Source of the DNA: Sterolibacteriaceae bacterium
Lineage (GTDB): Bacteria > Pseudomonadota > Gammaproteobacteria > Burkholderiales > Rhodocyclaceae
DNA length: 56,373 bases
Reading direction: 5' to 3'
NCBI GenBank assembly: GCA_025360425.1
Contig: JANYCD010000059.1
Span: forward strand, 1-56,373
The notes beneath the pieces were generated by a model. The model was not told the DNA's origin and ran no database searches. It saw only the letters and a list, made by a program, of their open reading frames with translations. Positions 41,094 to 50,892 of this stretch are shown one piece after another. Position 1 is the first letter of the stretch; every line of letters starts with the position of its first letter. The position numbers and the translations under genes are program-made.

Positions 41094-43823
41094 ATGTCAG
41101 TGAGGCCGCAATCGCCTTTGCTCATCAGGACCAAGCTCAGCCCGCCAAGGCTTTCACGCAAGGTGGTGTTGCGTGAGGCGCCGATACAGTCGATTGCCGT
41201 CGGCGCAACACGGGCTCTTACCCTGGTCAAGGCCCCGGCCGGATTCGGCAAGACCACTTTGCTGACTGAGTGGCGCGAATCACTGCTCGGCGAAAGCCAG
41301 ATTGTTGCTTGGCTCACGCTGGATCGGGACGACAACGACGTTAATCACTTCATCGAATATCTGACCAGAACGCTGGCGGAGGCGCTAGGCGACTTGGTCA
41401 AGGATATGCCGGAACTTCGAATCGCCGGCAAGGTCGTATCTGCCCGGGTGGTGCTGACTTCGCTGATCAATAGCCTTGACAAGATAGACCGGGAAGTCAC
41501 GCTGATTCTGGATGATTACGACAAGATCACAGATGTCGCGGTGCACGATCTGTTCGCATTTCTGCTGCAACATATCCCGAGCAACCTTCACGTCATGGTT
41601 GCCAGCCGCTCCGAACCGCCATTACCCCTCTCCTACCTGCGCGCCCGTGACCAGTTGGTCGAAATCGACGCCAGTGCCATGCGCTTCGGGATCGACGACA
41701 CCCGAGCCTTCTTTGCCCCGCTTGCATCGGTCAAACTGTCCGCGAGCGAAACGCGCGCTATTCACGACGCGACGGAAGGCTGGGTCACCGGCTTGCAGAT
41801 CGTGGCAATTGTCCTGCGCAGTCACAGCAGTCCCAAGGATTTGATTGCCGGCTTTTCGGGTCAACATCGCGCGCTCAGCGACTATCTTGCGGAAAACGTG
41901 CTGGCGCGCATAGCGCCGGATACCGTGGCCTTCATGTTGCGTACCTCGATCCTCGAACGACTGAGTGGAGATTTGTGCGAACGCGTGGCTGGCTCGGCGG
42001 AAGGACAATCCACCCTGGAATGGCTCGCTGCACAGAACCTGTTCCTGCAGGGGCTGGATGACGAGCGCAAGTGGTATCGCTTTCACGGCCTGTTTGCCGA
42101 CTTTCTTCGCGCCCAGCTTGAGCGCCAGTTGGGCGACGAATTGCCCATGCTGCATTGGCGTGCGGCGGAATGGTTCTCGGAACAAGGGTTATGGGCTGAG
42201 GCAGTCAGGCATGCGTTGGCGGCTAATCGCGTTGACATTGCCACCGAGTGGGTTGAGCGTTGTGCAATGCGCGAGGTCGAGGACAGCAGGTTGCACAGTT
42301 TGCTGTCATGGATGCACAAGCTACCGCAGGAAGCCGTCCGCCAACGTCCGCGGTTGCGCATGGCATTTGCGTGGGCGCTGGCGCTAACGATCCGGCTCGC
42401 CGAAGCCCAGTCCATCGTCGAGGATATAGAACGCCAGTTGGACGAAGGCGTGCTTCCCGAAACCGATGGTATGCGTTACGAACTGCTGGCCCTGCGTCTC
42501 GCCATTCTGGTAATCCAGGACGATACTGCGGCGGCATTGGAACTCGACAGCGTGTGTCTTGAACGTGTTTCGAGACAAAAACGCGATACTGACTGCGATA
42601 CATGGAAGGATGAAGCAGTCCTCAATTGCCTCATTTACTGTTACGAAAAAGCCGGCAATCTGGAGAAGGCGCGCAGCATCGAGCACCTGCATCCCCCGGC
42701 AGCAAATCTCTTCACCATCAGTTACCGGGCAAGCGTGCTCAGCGCCTGCGACATTCGCGAAGGCCATCTGCGCGACGGTGCCAGAAGACTGCGTGAAGCG
42801 TTGTCGGAATGTGAAAAGCAGGCGGGTCGTCGTTCCGGCGCGGCTTCACTGGTCGCCGGATCCCTGACAAAAGTGCACTACGAATGGAACGATCTCGACA
42901 CTGTCGAAGAGTTGCTCGCCGATCGACTGGATGTCATTGAAGACGTCTGCTATGTGGACGCCGTTCAATCCGCCTATATTTCACTGGCCCGCATCTGGAT
43001 CGTGCGGGGTGATTTTCAGGCCGCACATGAGTTGCTCGATCGCGCCGAGGTCGTTGCCAATCGTCGATCATGGCTGCGGCTGCTTGCGGCATGCGCTGCC
43101 GAGCGCACACGATTGTGGCTGCTGGACAATCGGCTGGTCGATGCGGAACGCTCAGCGACGCAGCTTGAGTTGGTCGCAAAGACGCAAACCGCCAACGCAC
43201 ATGGTGAAAACTCCGATATCGTGAGTTTGCTTCACCTCACCCGCGCTCGACTATTGCTCCATAAGCATTGTTATAGTGAAGCTGTTGTACTTCTGAAAAA
43301 AGACCTCGGCAGTAAAGACGCGGCCAGCAACCAATATGCCATGGCAAAGTTCAGCGTCTTGCTCGCCATCGCCCATGACGGTGCAGGTGACCTAGCGGCT
43401 GCGCTCGCATGTTTATCGGACGTACTCAAGTTTGGCGAATCAGCGAATCTGGTGCGTTTGATTGCCGACGAAAAAGAGGGCGTTACGCGTTTGATCGAAC
43501 TCCTCCCTGCTTCCGGAAAAACCTCGCCACAACGTTCTGATTATCACCAACGCCTGTGGCGTGCGCTTGGTCTGGATCTGCCGAAGGGAACATCGTCGAT
43601 CCCCTCAAACACAGGTGTCGTGAGTGAAGCACTAAGCAAACGGGAGCAGGACATTCTCGGCCTGGTCACCAAAGGCCTCGCCAACAAACAAATCGCGCGA
43701 ACCCTGCTCATCACGCCCGAAACAGTGAAGTGGCATCTCAAGAACGTGTATAGCAAGCTCGGCGTTTCCGGCCGCACACTCGCCGCGCACCGCGCGCGTC
43801 AGATGGAGCTGATTCGCGAATAG
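41094..43823 (+). CDS. MalT/LAL-type LuxR-family ATP-dependent transcriptional activator
   Basis: A 909-residue regulator from ATG 41094 with AAGGAG upstream. The N-terminal STAND/AAA-like NTPase has Walker A APAGFGKTT (47-55) and Walker B VTLILDDYD. A winged-helix region follows (VAFMLRTSILERLSGDLCERVAG). The middle (about 430-840) is built of TPR-like helices that bind the inducer or partner in MalT. The LuxR helix-turn-helix forms the C-terminus (LSKREQDILGLVTKGLANKQ… to the end, 847-909). This class (MalT, AlkS) activates catabolic operons on inducer binding and recognises G-rich sites. It is the largest regulator in the region and probably governs the surrounding operons. Confidence 0.93.
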   Translation: MSVRPQSPLLIRTKLSPPRLSRKVVLREAPIQSIAVGATRALTLVKAPAGFGKTTLLTEWRESLLGESQIVAWLTLDRDDNDVNHFIEYLTRTLAEALGDLVKDMPELRIAGKVVSARVVLTSLINSLDKIDREVTLILDDYDKITDVAVHDLFAFLLQHIPSNLHVMVASRSEPPLPLSYLRARDQLVEIDASAMRFGIDDTRAFFAPLASVKLSASETRAIHDATEGWVTGLQIVAIVLRSHSSPKDLIAGFSGQHRALSDYLAENVLARIAPDTVAFMLRTSILERLSGDLCERVAGSAEGQSTLEWLAAQNLFLQGLDDERKWYRFHGLFADFLRAQLERQLGDELPMLHWRAAEWFSEQGLWAEAVRHALAANRVDIATEWVERCAMREVEDSRLHSLLSWMHKLPQEAVRQRPRLRMAFAWALALTIRLAEAQSIVEDIERQLDEGVLPETDGMRYELLALRLAILVIQDDTAAALELDSVCLERVSRQKRDTDCDTWKDEAVLNCLIYCYEKAGNLEKARSIEHLHPPAANLFTISYRASVLSACDIREGHLRDGARRLREALSECEKQAGRRSGAASLVAGSLTKVHYEWNDLDTVEELLADRLDVIEDVCYVDAVQSAYISLARIWIVRGDFQAAHELLDRAEVVANRRSWLRLLAACAAERTRLWLLDNRLVDAERSATQLELVAKTQTANAHGENSDIVSLLHLTRARLLLHKHCYSEAVVLLKKDLGSKDAASNQYAMAKFSVLLAIAHDGAGDLAAALACLSDVLKFGESANLVRLIADEKEGVTRLIELLPASGKTSPQRSDYHQRLWRALGLDLPKGTSSIPSNTGVVSEALSKREQDILGLVTKGLANKQIARTLLITPETVKWHLKNVYSKLGVSGRTLAAHRARQMELIRE

Positions 43824-43896
43824 CTAGCCTGCGGGTTTTGATTCACAGCATCCCTCTGAGGAACTCCTTCCTTGGAGATCACCAAAGGGGAATTCG

Positions 43897-44244
43897 ATGA
43901 ATCTTACGCAGATCGCATTTGTTATTTTTGCATTGGTTGCCGCGGGTGGCGTAACCATGGCACTGATGATTGTCGCAAAAAAGCCGATCCCTTCTTTCAT
44001 GCCCCCGGGTCATGGTCTGGCTGGTTTGGTGGCGCTCGCGGTTTTGCTGGCAGCCAATCTCACCGGTCCTGACACCACAGAACGGGCATGGTGGGCGTTC
44101 GGTGTTTTCGCTGCCGGTTTTTCTGGCGGCGCCTTGTTGTTCCGCGTCATCTTCAAGAACACGCCACCCCTGCTAATGGTTGCCGGGCACGGCAGTGTCG
44201 GCGCGATCGGGCTCTATCTGCTTTACGGCGTCGCTTTCGCTTGA
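43897..44244 (+). CDS. Small four-helix membrane protein, unknown
   Basis: A 115-residue protein from ATG 43897 with AAAGGGG upstream. It has four hydrophobic helices at about 5-26, 40-55, 65-84 and 92-113, with a PSFMPPGHGLAG loop and a second AGHGSVGAIG motif. The two similar GHG-x-x-G motifs at helix starts suggest an internal duplication of a two-helix unit. No function is known; similar small proteins are scattered in proteobacteria. It follows the LAL regulator by 73 bases and may be co-transcribed. Confidence 0.7.
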   Translation: MNLTQIAFVIFALVAAGGVTMALMIVAKKPIPSFMPPGHGLAGLVALAVLLAANLTGPDTTERAWWAFGVFAAGFSGGALLFRVIFKNTPPLLMVAGHGSVGAIGLYLLYGVAFA

Positions 44245-44256
44245 CTCATCTGGTTT

Positions 44257-44288
44257 CGCTGACGCCCACCCTGCGGTGGAAGTCAGCG
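44257..44288. terminator. Hairpin between convergent genes
   Basis: CGCTGAC-gc-CCACC-ctgc-GGTGG-aa-GTCAGCG forms a 12-pair interrupted stem between the membrane-protein gene (+) and the FadB-like gene (-). It lacks a clear T-run, so termination is plausible but not certain. Confidence 0.45.
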
Positions 44289-44301
44289 ATGCCGGTTAAG
44301 C

Positions 44302-46440
44302 TTACGGGGTATGAAAACGCCCGCCACGCACTGCAAAATCGCGCAGTTTTCCCGGCGCCTCAAAGCGCGCCCCGAGACTGGTTTTCAACTGATCGCAACG
44401 CGCGACGAACTGCGCGGCACCGATCGCATCGATCGCCGCCATGGGTCCGCCCAGATACACCGGGAAAGCCCATGCCAGGACCGCGCCGAGATCCGCTTCG
44501 CCGGCATCGGTAATCACGCCATCAGCCCAGCATCGTGCGGCTTCGACCAGTTGGGCATAGAGCAGCCGTTCTTTTACCGCAGCCACCTCCGGCTGAATTC
44601 CCTTGCCCGGAAATTCCGCTGAAAGCTCCGGCGCCAGATGCTTGGGCGCTCCAGCCGGATAGCTGTAGAACCCTGCCGCAGTCTTGCGGCCCAGTCGCTT
44701 GGCGGCGGCCATACTGTCGATGATGCGATCCGGAACATGCTTGTCGTCGCCCCATGCGTCCTTTTCCCTGGTGCGGAAAAAGTGGGTGATGTGATGCAAT
44801 ACGTCGACGCCCACTTCGTCGCCCAGCGACAACGGACCCACCGGCATGCCCAAGGCAACCCCGGCATTCTCGATCAGGGCCGGCTTCACGCCGTCGACCA
44901 GCAGACGCAGTCCTTCGCGGATATAGGCATCGACACAGCGCGACGTATAGAAGCCGTAACCGTCGTTGACGACGATCGGCGTCTTGCGAATCTGGCGGAT
45001 GTAATCCAGCGCTTGCGCCAGCGTTGCGGGCGCGGTATTGCGACCGACGATGACTTCGACCACAGCCATCTTCGCCACCGGCGAGAAGAAATGCAGGCCG
45101 ATGAAGTTCTGCGGCCGCACGCTTGCCGCCGCCAGGTCGTTGATCGGCAGCGCGGAAGTATTGGACGCATAGATCGCATCCTTGCCCATCGCGGCTTCCG
45201 CCGCCCTGGTTACTATTGCCTTGATGCCGACATCCTCGATCACCGCCTCGATCACCAGATCACAATCCTTGAACGCCGCATAGCCTTCCGCCACGACAAG
45301 TCGCGCAACGGCCGCATCGCGCAGCTCGGGCTTCATGCGGCCTTTCTGCACGTCGGCGTCAAACGCGCTGACGATTCCGTCGCGGCCCTTTTGTGCAGTG
45401 GCCAGATCGCGATCCAGCAACACGACATCAATGCCGCTCAGCGCCGATACCTGCGCAATGCCTGCACCCATGAAACCCGAACCAAGGATGCCGAGTTTCT
45501 TCAAACTGGACTTGGGCACATCGGCAGGGCGGCGGGCAAGTTTGTCGGCGGACTGCTTGGCGAAGAAAAGCGTACGAATCATGTTCTGCGCAACGCTGTC
45601 CTGCATCAGGGTGGCGAAGTGCTTCAGTTCGATACGCAGGCCCTTGTCGATGGGCACCTTGGACCCTTCGTAAATGCAACGCAATATCGCCAGCGGCGCA
45701 GGGTAGTTGCCGCCGGTTGCAGCGTGGATGCTGGCATTGGCGGCACCGAATGCATCGGCGGCGACAGCGGAATGTGCGTCGCCGCCGGGCAGCTTGTAGC
45801 CCTTCACGTCCCAAGGTGCGACAGACTTGACGCGTCCTTCGGTGATTGCGCGTTCAGCGGTGGCAATCAATTCACTGGTCGGCACGACCTCGTTGATCAG
45901 GCCAAGTTTGAGGGCAGCTTGGGCATTCATCGGGTTGCCTTGCGTGATCAACGGAATAGCCGCCACGATGCCGATCAAGCGCGGCACGCGCTGCGTACCG
46001 CCGGCGCCAGGCAGCAGGCCGAGCTTCACTTCCGGCAGGCCGAATTGCGCCTTGGGATCATCCGTAGCGATGCGATAGTGGCCACACAGCATCAACTCCA
46101 GCCCGCCACCCAGCGCGGTGCCGTTGGCTACAACGACCACCGGCTTGCCACAGGTCTCAATGCGGCGGAACAGCGCGCTATAGATACCGGCTTGCTGGAC
46201 CACCATTTGCGGAGTCACGCCCGGCTTGACGAAACCGGCCATCTGGCCGAGATCGGCGCCGGCCATGAAGGCGGGTTTGCCCGAGGCGATGACGATGCCC
46301 TTGAGATCGGGGTCTTTCAGCACTGCATCGAAGCAGGCTGACATTGCGGCGACGAATTCCTGGGTCAGCACATTCATCGTGCGTCCTGGCATGTCGATGA
46401 TGAGCCGGGCGATGCCGTTGGCGAGTTCGGTCTTGATCAT
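44302..46440 (-). CDS. Bifunctional enoyl-CoA hydratase/3-hydroxyacyl-CoA dehydrogenase (FadB-like)
   Basis: A 712-residue fusion from ATG 46440. The N-terminal crotonase domain has PAFMAGADLGQM, GTALGGGLELMLCGHYRIA (Glu115) and FGLPEVKLGLLPGAGGTQR (Glu137), both catalytic glutamates being present. The NAD-binding domain begins LGILGSGFMGAGIAQV (GxGxxG near 320-325), and the dehydrogenase continues NTSALPINDLA, NFIGLHFFSPVAKM (catalytic His) and the two 3HCDH C-terminal domains. It carries out hydration and NAD-dependent oxidation in beta-oxidation. The thiolase gene lies 35 bases upstream in the same operon, completing a beta-oxidation module. Confidence 0.93.
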   Translation of the reverse strand: MIKTELANGIARLIIDMPGRTMNVLTQEFVAAMSACFDAVLKDPDLKGIVIASGKPAFMAGADLGQMAGFVKPGVTPQMVVQQAGIYSALFRRIETCGKPVVVVANGTALGGGLELMLCGHYRIATDDPKAQFGLPEVKLGLLPGAGGTQRVPRLIGIVAAIPLITQGNPMNAQAALKLGLINEVVPTSELIATAERAITEGRVKSVAPWDVKGYKLPGGDAHSAVAADAFGAANASIHAATGGNYPAPLAILRCIYEGSKVPIDKGLRIELKHFATLMQDSVAQNMIRTLFFAKQSADKLARRPADVPKSSLKKLGILGSGFMGAGIAQVSALSGIDVVLLDRDLATAQKGRDGIVSAFDADVQKGRMKPELRDAAVARLVVAEGYAAFKDCDLVIEAVIEDVGIKAIVTRAAEAAMGKDAIYASNTSALPINDLAAASVRPQNFIGLHFFSPVAKMAVVEVIVGRNTAPATLAQALDYIRQIRKTPIVVNDGYGFYTSRCVDAYIREGLRLLVDGVKPALIENAGVALGMPVGPLSLGDEVGVDVLHHITHFFRTREKDAWGDDKHVPDRIIDSMAAAKRLGRKTAAGFYSYPAGAPKHLAPELSAEFPGKGIQPEVAAVKERLLYAQLVEAARCWADGVITDAGEADLGAVLAWAFPVYLGGPMAAIDAIGAAQFVARCDQLKTSLGARFEAPGKLRDFAVRGGRFHTP

Positions 46441-46475
46441 GGAGTAAGTATTCGAAAAGTTGTATTTGCGAGCGC

Positions 46476-47687
46476 TTAGATGCGTTCGATGATGGTGGCC
46501 ACGCCCATGCCGGCGCCGATGCACAGCGTCATCAGCGCGGTTGACTTGCCGCTACGTTCCAGTTCGTCGAGCGCGATGCCGAGGATCATGGCACCGGTCG
46601 CACCAAGTGGATGGCCCATGGCGATGGCGCCGCCATTGACGTTGACCCGATCCGGATCGAGTCCCATCACCTCCATAAAGCGCAGCGGAACGGCGGCGAA
46701 GGCTTCGTTGATCTCATAAAGGTCGATGTCGGATGCCTTCATGCCGGCGCGCTTGAGCGCCTTTTCCGCGGCATAGGAGGGCCCGGTCAACATGATCGTC
46801 GGTTCCGAACCAACTTCGGCGAAGGCACGAATGCGTGCGCGCGGCTTCAGACCTGCCGCCTTGCCCGCGGCTTCAGAACCAATCAGCACCGCACAGGCGC
46901 CGTCGACGATGCCCGAAGAATTGCCGGCGTGATGCACGTGTTGAATCGACTCGACCTCGGGATAGCGATGCTGGGCCAACGCATCGAATCCGGCCTTGCG
47001 GCCCAGCTCGCCGAACGAAGCCTTGAGCCCAGCCAAATCCTCCAGCGAGCATCCGGGGCGGATCGTTTCATCCCTGGCCAGCAGCACGTCGCCGAGCACG
47101 TCGTCCCTGACCGGAACCACCGAGCGGCCAAAACGGTTCTCGGCCCATGCCTGCGCTGCGAGGCGGTGGCTGCGCACCGCATAGCCATCGACATCGGCGC
47201 GACTGTAGTTGAACAGCGTCGCCATCAGATCGGCACTGACGCCTTGCGGGATGAAATTGACGTAAAACGCGAGATCCGGATTGACGCTCCAGGCGCCACC
47301 ATCGGAAAACATCGCCACGCGCGACATCGATTCGCAGCCGCCAGCGATGATGAAGTCGCCCCCACCGGCAGATATCTTTCCGGCGGCCATATTGCAGGCT
47401 TCAAGACCTGACCCGCAGAAGCGGTTGATCTGTACACCCGCCGTCTGTTCGGCATATCCGGCGCGCAACGCGGCAAGCCGCGGCAGGCACTGGCCCTGCT
47501 CCGCGACCGGCGCGACGACGCCGAAGATCACGTCGTCAACCAGCGTCGTGTCGAGGCCGTTGCGGTCGCGCAGCGCTTCGAGTACGGTGGCGCCAAGGTG
47601 GACCGGGGTCACTTCATGCAGCGCACCGTCCGGCCTGCCGCGGCCTCGGGGGGTGCGGACGTGGTCATAAACATAGGCCTGTGTCAT
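46476..47687 (-). CDS. Acetyl-CoA C-acyltransferase (thiolase)
   Basis: A 403-residue thiolase from ATG 47687 with GAGGAG upstream. The nucleophilic cysteine is Cys91 in [11 protein letters not shown]. The second active-site cysteine and histidines are in the conserved C-terminal blocks [18 protein letters not shown] (His of GHP) and [29 protein letters not shown] is the usual NEAF motif. It cleaves 3-ketoacyl-CoA with CoA. Together with the FadB-like protein it would finish degradation of the acyl-CoAs from the carboxylase operon, which lacks its own thiolase. Confidence 0.94.
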   Translation of the reverse strand: MTQAYVYDHVRTPRGRGRPDGALHEVTPVHLGATVLEALRDRNGLDTTLVDDVIFGVVAPVAEQGQCLPRLAALRAGYAEQTAGVQINRFCGSGLEACNMAAGKISAGGGDFIIAGGCESMSRVAMFSDGGAWSVNPDLAFYVNFIPQGVSADLMATLFNYSRADVDGYAVRSHRLAAQAWAENRFGRSVVPVRDDVLGDVLLARDETIRPGCSLEDLAGLKASFGELGRKAGFDALAQHRYPEVESIQHVHHAGNSSGIVDGACAVLIGSEAAGKAAGLKPRARIRAFAEVGSEPTIMLTGPSYAAEKALKRAGMKASDIDLYEINEAFAAVPLRFMEVMGLDPDRVNVNGGAIAMGHPLGATGAMILGIALDELERSGKSTALMTLCIGAGMGVATIIERI

Positions 47688-47815
47688 TCGTGACTCCTCA
47701 AAAAAAATTCAGCATGCCGAGCAACGCGCTGATGGCGGTGCAGTCAGACAGGGGGTCATACTTTAACCGACAACGCGGGTAAGATTTAGGCGTGCCTCGA
47801 ACAAAGGAGACAGAG

Positions 47816-48769
47816 ATGGCAGGCAATCAATTGGTGGTGGTCTTCAATGCCAGTTCCCGTCAGGGTCTGGCCCAAGTGCGTCAACTGTTAAAGGCCGGCC
47901 ATCGTCCACGGGCAGTGACGCGACAGGCGGGCATCTTCGCTACCCCGGCTTTTGCCGGCGTCGAAGTGATCGCCGCCGATTTCACCGATCCGGCCTCCCT
48001 TGACCGGGCCGTCGCCGGCGCCGACGTGATCTTCTTCCAGCCACCCCTACTCGACATTCCCGACCGTCTGCGCAGCCACGCCCGCAATGTCGGCGAGGCG
48101 GCAAAGCGCGCCGGCATCAGGCGTTTCATCCACAACTCGACCATGTGGTCGCCCGATCCGGCCGATTACCCCTGCGGCCAGATGACCTACGACACGATGC
48201 GCGAAATGGAGGCAATTCTTGAAAAACTCGGGCTACCGCTGGTGATCTTCCGTCCCACGCTGTTCATGGACAACTGGCAGACGTCCTATGCCAAGCCGGT
48301 GCTGATCGAGGAACATGTCTACCGTTACCCGCACAAACCAACCATGCGCTTCAATCCGATCTCACTGGATGATGTCGCGAAGTTCATGATTGCAGCGCTG
48401 GGTCGCGACGATCTGATCGGCGGACGCTTCCGCATCGCCGGGCCCGAAACACTGGGACCGGAAGACATCCGCTCGGCACTGTCGGAAGCGATGGGGGTAA
48501 ACATCCGCTACGCGTACATGACGCCGGCGGACTTCGCGGCCTTTACCTGGGACCGCTTCGTGCACAAGACCGGCGCGCCGCGTGACTTGTATATCGCGTC
48601 CTTCAACGACTTTTACACCTTCAACAACGACTCACCACTGAAGCCGTTCGAGGTGGAGATGCAACCACTGTTGCGGAAAATTCCCGTGCAACTGGAAACC
48701 TTCCGCAACTGGGCGAAACGTCAAGACTGGAAGACCATCAGCGAAGACGTAGGCTCGGTTTCGGGCTGA
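47816..48769 (+). CDS. NmrA/NAD(P)-binding atypical SDR
   Basis: A 317-residue protein from ATG 47816 with AAAGGAG upstream. The N-terminal strand-loop-helix LVVVFNASSRQGLAQVRQLL is a Rossmann start in which the usual G-A-T-G-x-x-G is degenerate to N-A-S-S-R-Q-G. This resembles NmrA-like proteins that bind NADP weakly or act as sensors. Later blocks AVAGADVIFFQPPL, RFIHNSTMWSPDP and LVIFRPTLFMDNW follow the NmrA/isoflavone-reductase pattern. No YxxxK catalytic pair is seen at the usual place. Divergent from the thiolase operon. Confidence 0.8.
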   Translation: MAGNQLVVVFNASSRQGLAQVRQLLKAGHRPRAVTRQAGIFATPAFAGVEVIAADFTDPASLDRAVAGADVIFFQPPLLDIPDRLRSHARNVGEAAKRAGIRRFIHNSTMWSPDPADYPCGQMTYDTMREMEAILEKLGLPLVIFRPTLFMDNWQTSYAKPVLIEEHVYRYPHKPTMRFNPISLDDVAKFMIAALGRDDLIGGRFRIAGPETLGPEDIRSALSEAMGVNIRYAYMTPADFAAFTWDRFVHKTGAPRDLYIASFNDFYTFNNDSPLKPFEVEMQPLLRKIPVQLETFRNWAKRQDWKTISEDVGSVSG

Positions 48770-48858
48770 TTCCTGGAGCGGCCGAGCCGCAATCCATCCC
48801 GACTTCAAACTGAAGCCTCTTCGCTCTTCTATCCAGTTCAAAATTGGAGGTTAAAAGA

Positions 48859-48880
48859 TTGGCGCACACCATAGCGCCAA
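48859..48880. terminator. Terminator hairpin between convergent genes
   Basis: TTGGCGC-acaccata-GCGCCAA followed by CATTTTC on the + strand, between the NmrA-like gene and the EthD-like gene that ends at 48914. A plausible bidirectional terminator. Confidence 0.55.
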
Positions 48881-48913
48881 CATTTTCTGACTCTCCTGGC
48901 TTTTCGTAACGGT

Positions 48914-49195
48914 TTAGGCGTTGGTTTGGTCTGCAACCATGACATGCTCTTCGGCAAACCATAGCGGTGAGTTCGCGAAGTCGATAAACCGTTTCTCATC
49001 TTCCATCAACGCAGCCCAGGCCGCTTGCGCTGCTCGATCCTCGACCGCATGCCGCAGCGCGTCGAGCGAATCCCACCAGGCTTCGACCATACCGTCAAAG
49101 AGTTCCGGGCCACCCCGACTCTCACGCAGCCCATCATCGAATGGCGTCGAGACCATGAAACGTTGAACGACCTTGCGCGTATTTTCTGTTGACAG
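48914..49195 (-). CDS. EthD-domain small protein
   Basis: A ferredoxin-fold EthD/Dabb-like protein. From ATG 49156 it has 80 residues, but this start has no ribosome site and would cut off the first strand of the fold. The reading frame is open upstream, and AAGGAG lies six bases before a CTG codon at 49195 that would give 93 residues beginning (M)STENTRKVVQRFMVSTPF. I give the longer form and regard a CTG start as likely but unproven. Family blocks are DGMVEAWWDSLDALRHAVED and DEKRFIDFANSPLWFAEEHVMV. EthD proteins accompany oxygenases of ether and aromatic degradation; here it is third in the Rieske operon. Confidence 0.7.
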   Translation of the reverse strand: MSTENTRKVVQRFMVSTPFDDGLRESRGGPELFDGMVEAWWDSLDALRHAVEDRAAQAAWAALMEDEKRFIDFANSPLWFAEEHVMVADQTNA

Positions 49196-49228
49196 CGATC
49201 TCTCCTTTTTTCGAATCGTCTGACCTGC

Positions 49229-50488
49229 TTACTTCAATACCTCGCGAACCGTGGCTGCTTCGACCCACTTCATCACTGTCTCAATCGAATGGCGCAGCAG
49301 GAATTCGCTATCCTGAAGAATGATTTCTTTCTTCGCACCGGATTCCATGGCTTTCTGCTGGCACTCCAGGTTGCTCACATCTTCGAGAAAGATTTCGCCC
49401 ATGCGGCAGTTGTGATGCTCTTGCTGGAAGCGCTGGCGAACGTCCTGCGCCACAGGGATATGTACCTTCGCCATCCAGCGCGTGGTGTTCACCGAGGTCG
49501 GCCAGAATTCGATGCTGAAGAAGCCGCCAGGGGAGAAGAAAATGATGAAATTCGGGAACATCCAGGCAATCTCTGTTGCCCAGGAGGGTGCCCGGTTGGG
49601 ATTGATCGCCGGATGATTCTGCAACCCGCCGGCGTCCAAGCTATTGACGTCGCTGCCCAATACATTGCCGGTGTCGACATTACCGTAGGCCAGCCGCTCG
49701 ACGAGAGCATCTTCGGGCGGCGTATAGTCCGGGTTGCCAAATGTTGTCAGCGTGCGATGAGAACCACGCGCATTGCCGCTCAATGGCCGGGAAAAGGGGT
49801 TGAGCTTGTTGGCGAAGGTTGCGCCGACCGTCGCCGTGTGAAGTACCGGGACATGATAGGGCTCCGCAAAAGCATCGATGGTCACCTTCCAGTTGGCACG
49901 CATGTTTCCGACATCAATGGTGAAGAACTGCTCGGCCGCAGGGAACGGTGCATCGCGAAACGCTTCTCCGAAGCTGCCCAAAAATTCCTTCAGCGATACT
50001 TCGGGCTCTGGCTGCAAGTTGATGAAGATCCAGCCTTCCCAAACATCACAAGCGATAGGAGTGAGACCCCGCTCCTTGAGATCGAGATCGAAAAAGTTTT
50101 CGCGATCCGGCACACCCAGGCACGAACCGTCGTTGCGGTAACTCCAGTTGTGATATCGGCAAGCAAACTTGCTTGCTGTCCCGGCCGGTTCGAGAACCAG
50201 CATGTTGGAGCGATGCGAGCACACATTATGGAAAGCGCTGATCTTGTCCGCCTTGTTCCGGGTGATCAGCACCAGGACACCGCAAACTTCGACTTCCGTG
50301 GTGATAAAGCTATTTGCTTCAGGCAACTGCTCCACCCTGCCCATGCACAACCATGCCCGGCCAAATATCTGCTTCTTCTCGCGTTCATACCACTCCGGCG
50401 AAATATAGGGCTCGATCGGGATCGGCCCGGTACCCAGGCCGTTGGCTTTGGTGATTTGAGGAAGTTCGATTTTCAGCGCGTCGTTCAT
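49229..50488 (-). CDS. Rieske non-heme iron oxygenase, alpha subunit
   Basis: 419 residues from ATG 50488 with GAGGAG upstream. The Rieske cluster ligands are C90-x-H92 and C110-x2-H113 (NVCSHRSNM and ACRYHNWSYR). The mononuclear iron site is in RANWKVTIDAFAEPYHVPVLH with His212 and His217 and a bridging Asp205 or Glu209. The family hydroxylates or demethylates aromatic, terpenoid and steroid substrates using electrons from a reductase. No ferredoxin or reductase gene is adjacent, so it must borrow one from elsewhere. It lies in an operon with a 120-residue unknown protein and an EthD protein, divergent from an AraC regulator. Confidence 0.92.
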   Translation of the reverse strand: MNDALKIELPQITKANGLGTGPIPIEPYISPEWYEREKKQIFGRAWLCMGRVEQLPEANSFITTEVEVCGVLVLITRNKADKISAFHNVCSHRSNMLVLEPAGTASKFACRYHNWSYRNDGSCLGVPDRENFFDLDLKERGLTPIACDVWEGWIFINLQPEPEVSLKEFLGSFGEAFRDAPFPAAEQFFTIDVGNMRANWKVTIDAFAEPYHVPVLHTATVGATFANKLNPFSRPLSGNARGSHRTLTTFGNPDYTPPEDALVERLAYGNVDTGNVLGSDVNSLDAGGLQNHPAINPNRAPSWATEIAWMFPNFIIFFSPGGFFSIEFWPTSVNTTRWMAKVHIPVAQDVRQRFQQEHHNCRMGEIFLEDVSNLECQQKAMESGAKKEIILQDSEFLLRHSIETVMKWVEAATVREVLK

Positions 50489-50529
50489 TGGGATCTCCTC
50501 AGCGAAGGAACTGTTCAGTCAGGATGAAA

Positions 50530-50892
50530 TCACGAGCCTTGCGGCCAGGGTCCACGCCCGATGTGCATGCCATGGGGGAATGGCGAAAATTTCGCCCGTG
50601 GCTGGCGATGCATCTCGACTGCCATTGATGCGTGCGCAAGCGACAAGAGTAGCCTGAACAAGCGGGTCGCATCGTCGGGCATTTCGGCGAGGGGAAATTT
50701 TTCGAGATACTTCATGGCATCCTCGCCGCGCGGCAGCATCGCGTCGTAAAACCGCCGAATCTCCGCCATCGCGGCCCGGGACCGGCGGTCCCAACGAATG
50801 TCATTGGTTTCCCCTGCCCAATAGGCAACGAAACCTTCCAGCTCGCCAAAACCGGGCGGCAGCAATGCGTCAGATTGCGTTGTTTGTTGCAT
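50530..50892 (-). CDS. Hypothetical protein upstream of the Rieske oxygenase
   Basis: A 120-residue protein from ATG 50892 with GAGGAG upstream, first gene of the Rieske operon and 41 bases before the oxygenase. It is mostly helical (SRAAMAEIRRFYDAMLPRGEDAMKYLEKFPLAEMPDDATRLFRLLLSLAHASMAVEMH) and ends in a His-, Pro- and Gly-rich tail. No known domain recognised. The conserved-looking FRLLLSLAHASMAVE helix suggests a small all-alpha fold, perhaps an oxygenase accessory protein; this is inference from position. Confidence 0.68.
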   Translation of the reverse strand: MQQTTQSDALLPPGFGELEGFVAYWAGETNDIRWDRRSRAAMAEIRRFYDAMLPRGEDAMKYLEKFPLAEMPDDATRLFRLLLSLAHASMAVEMHRQPRAKFSPFPHGMHIGRGPWPQGS

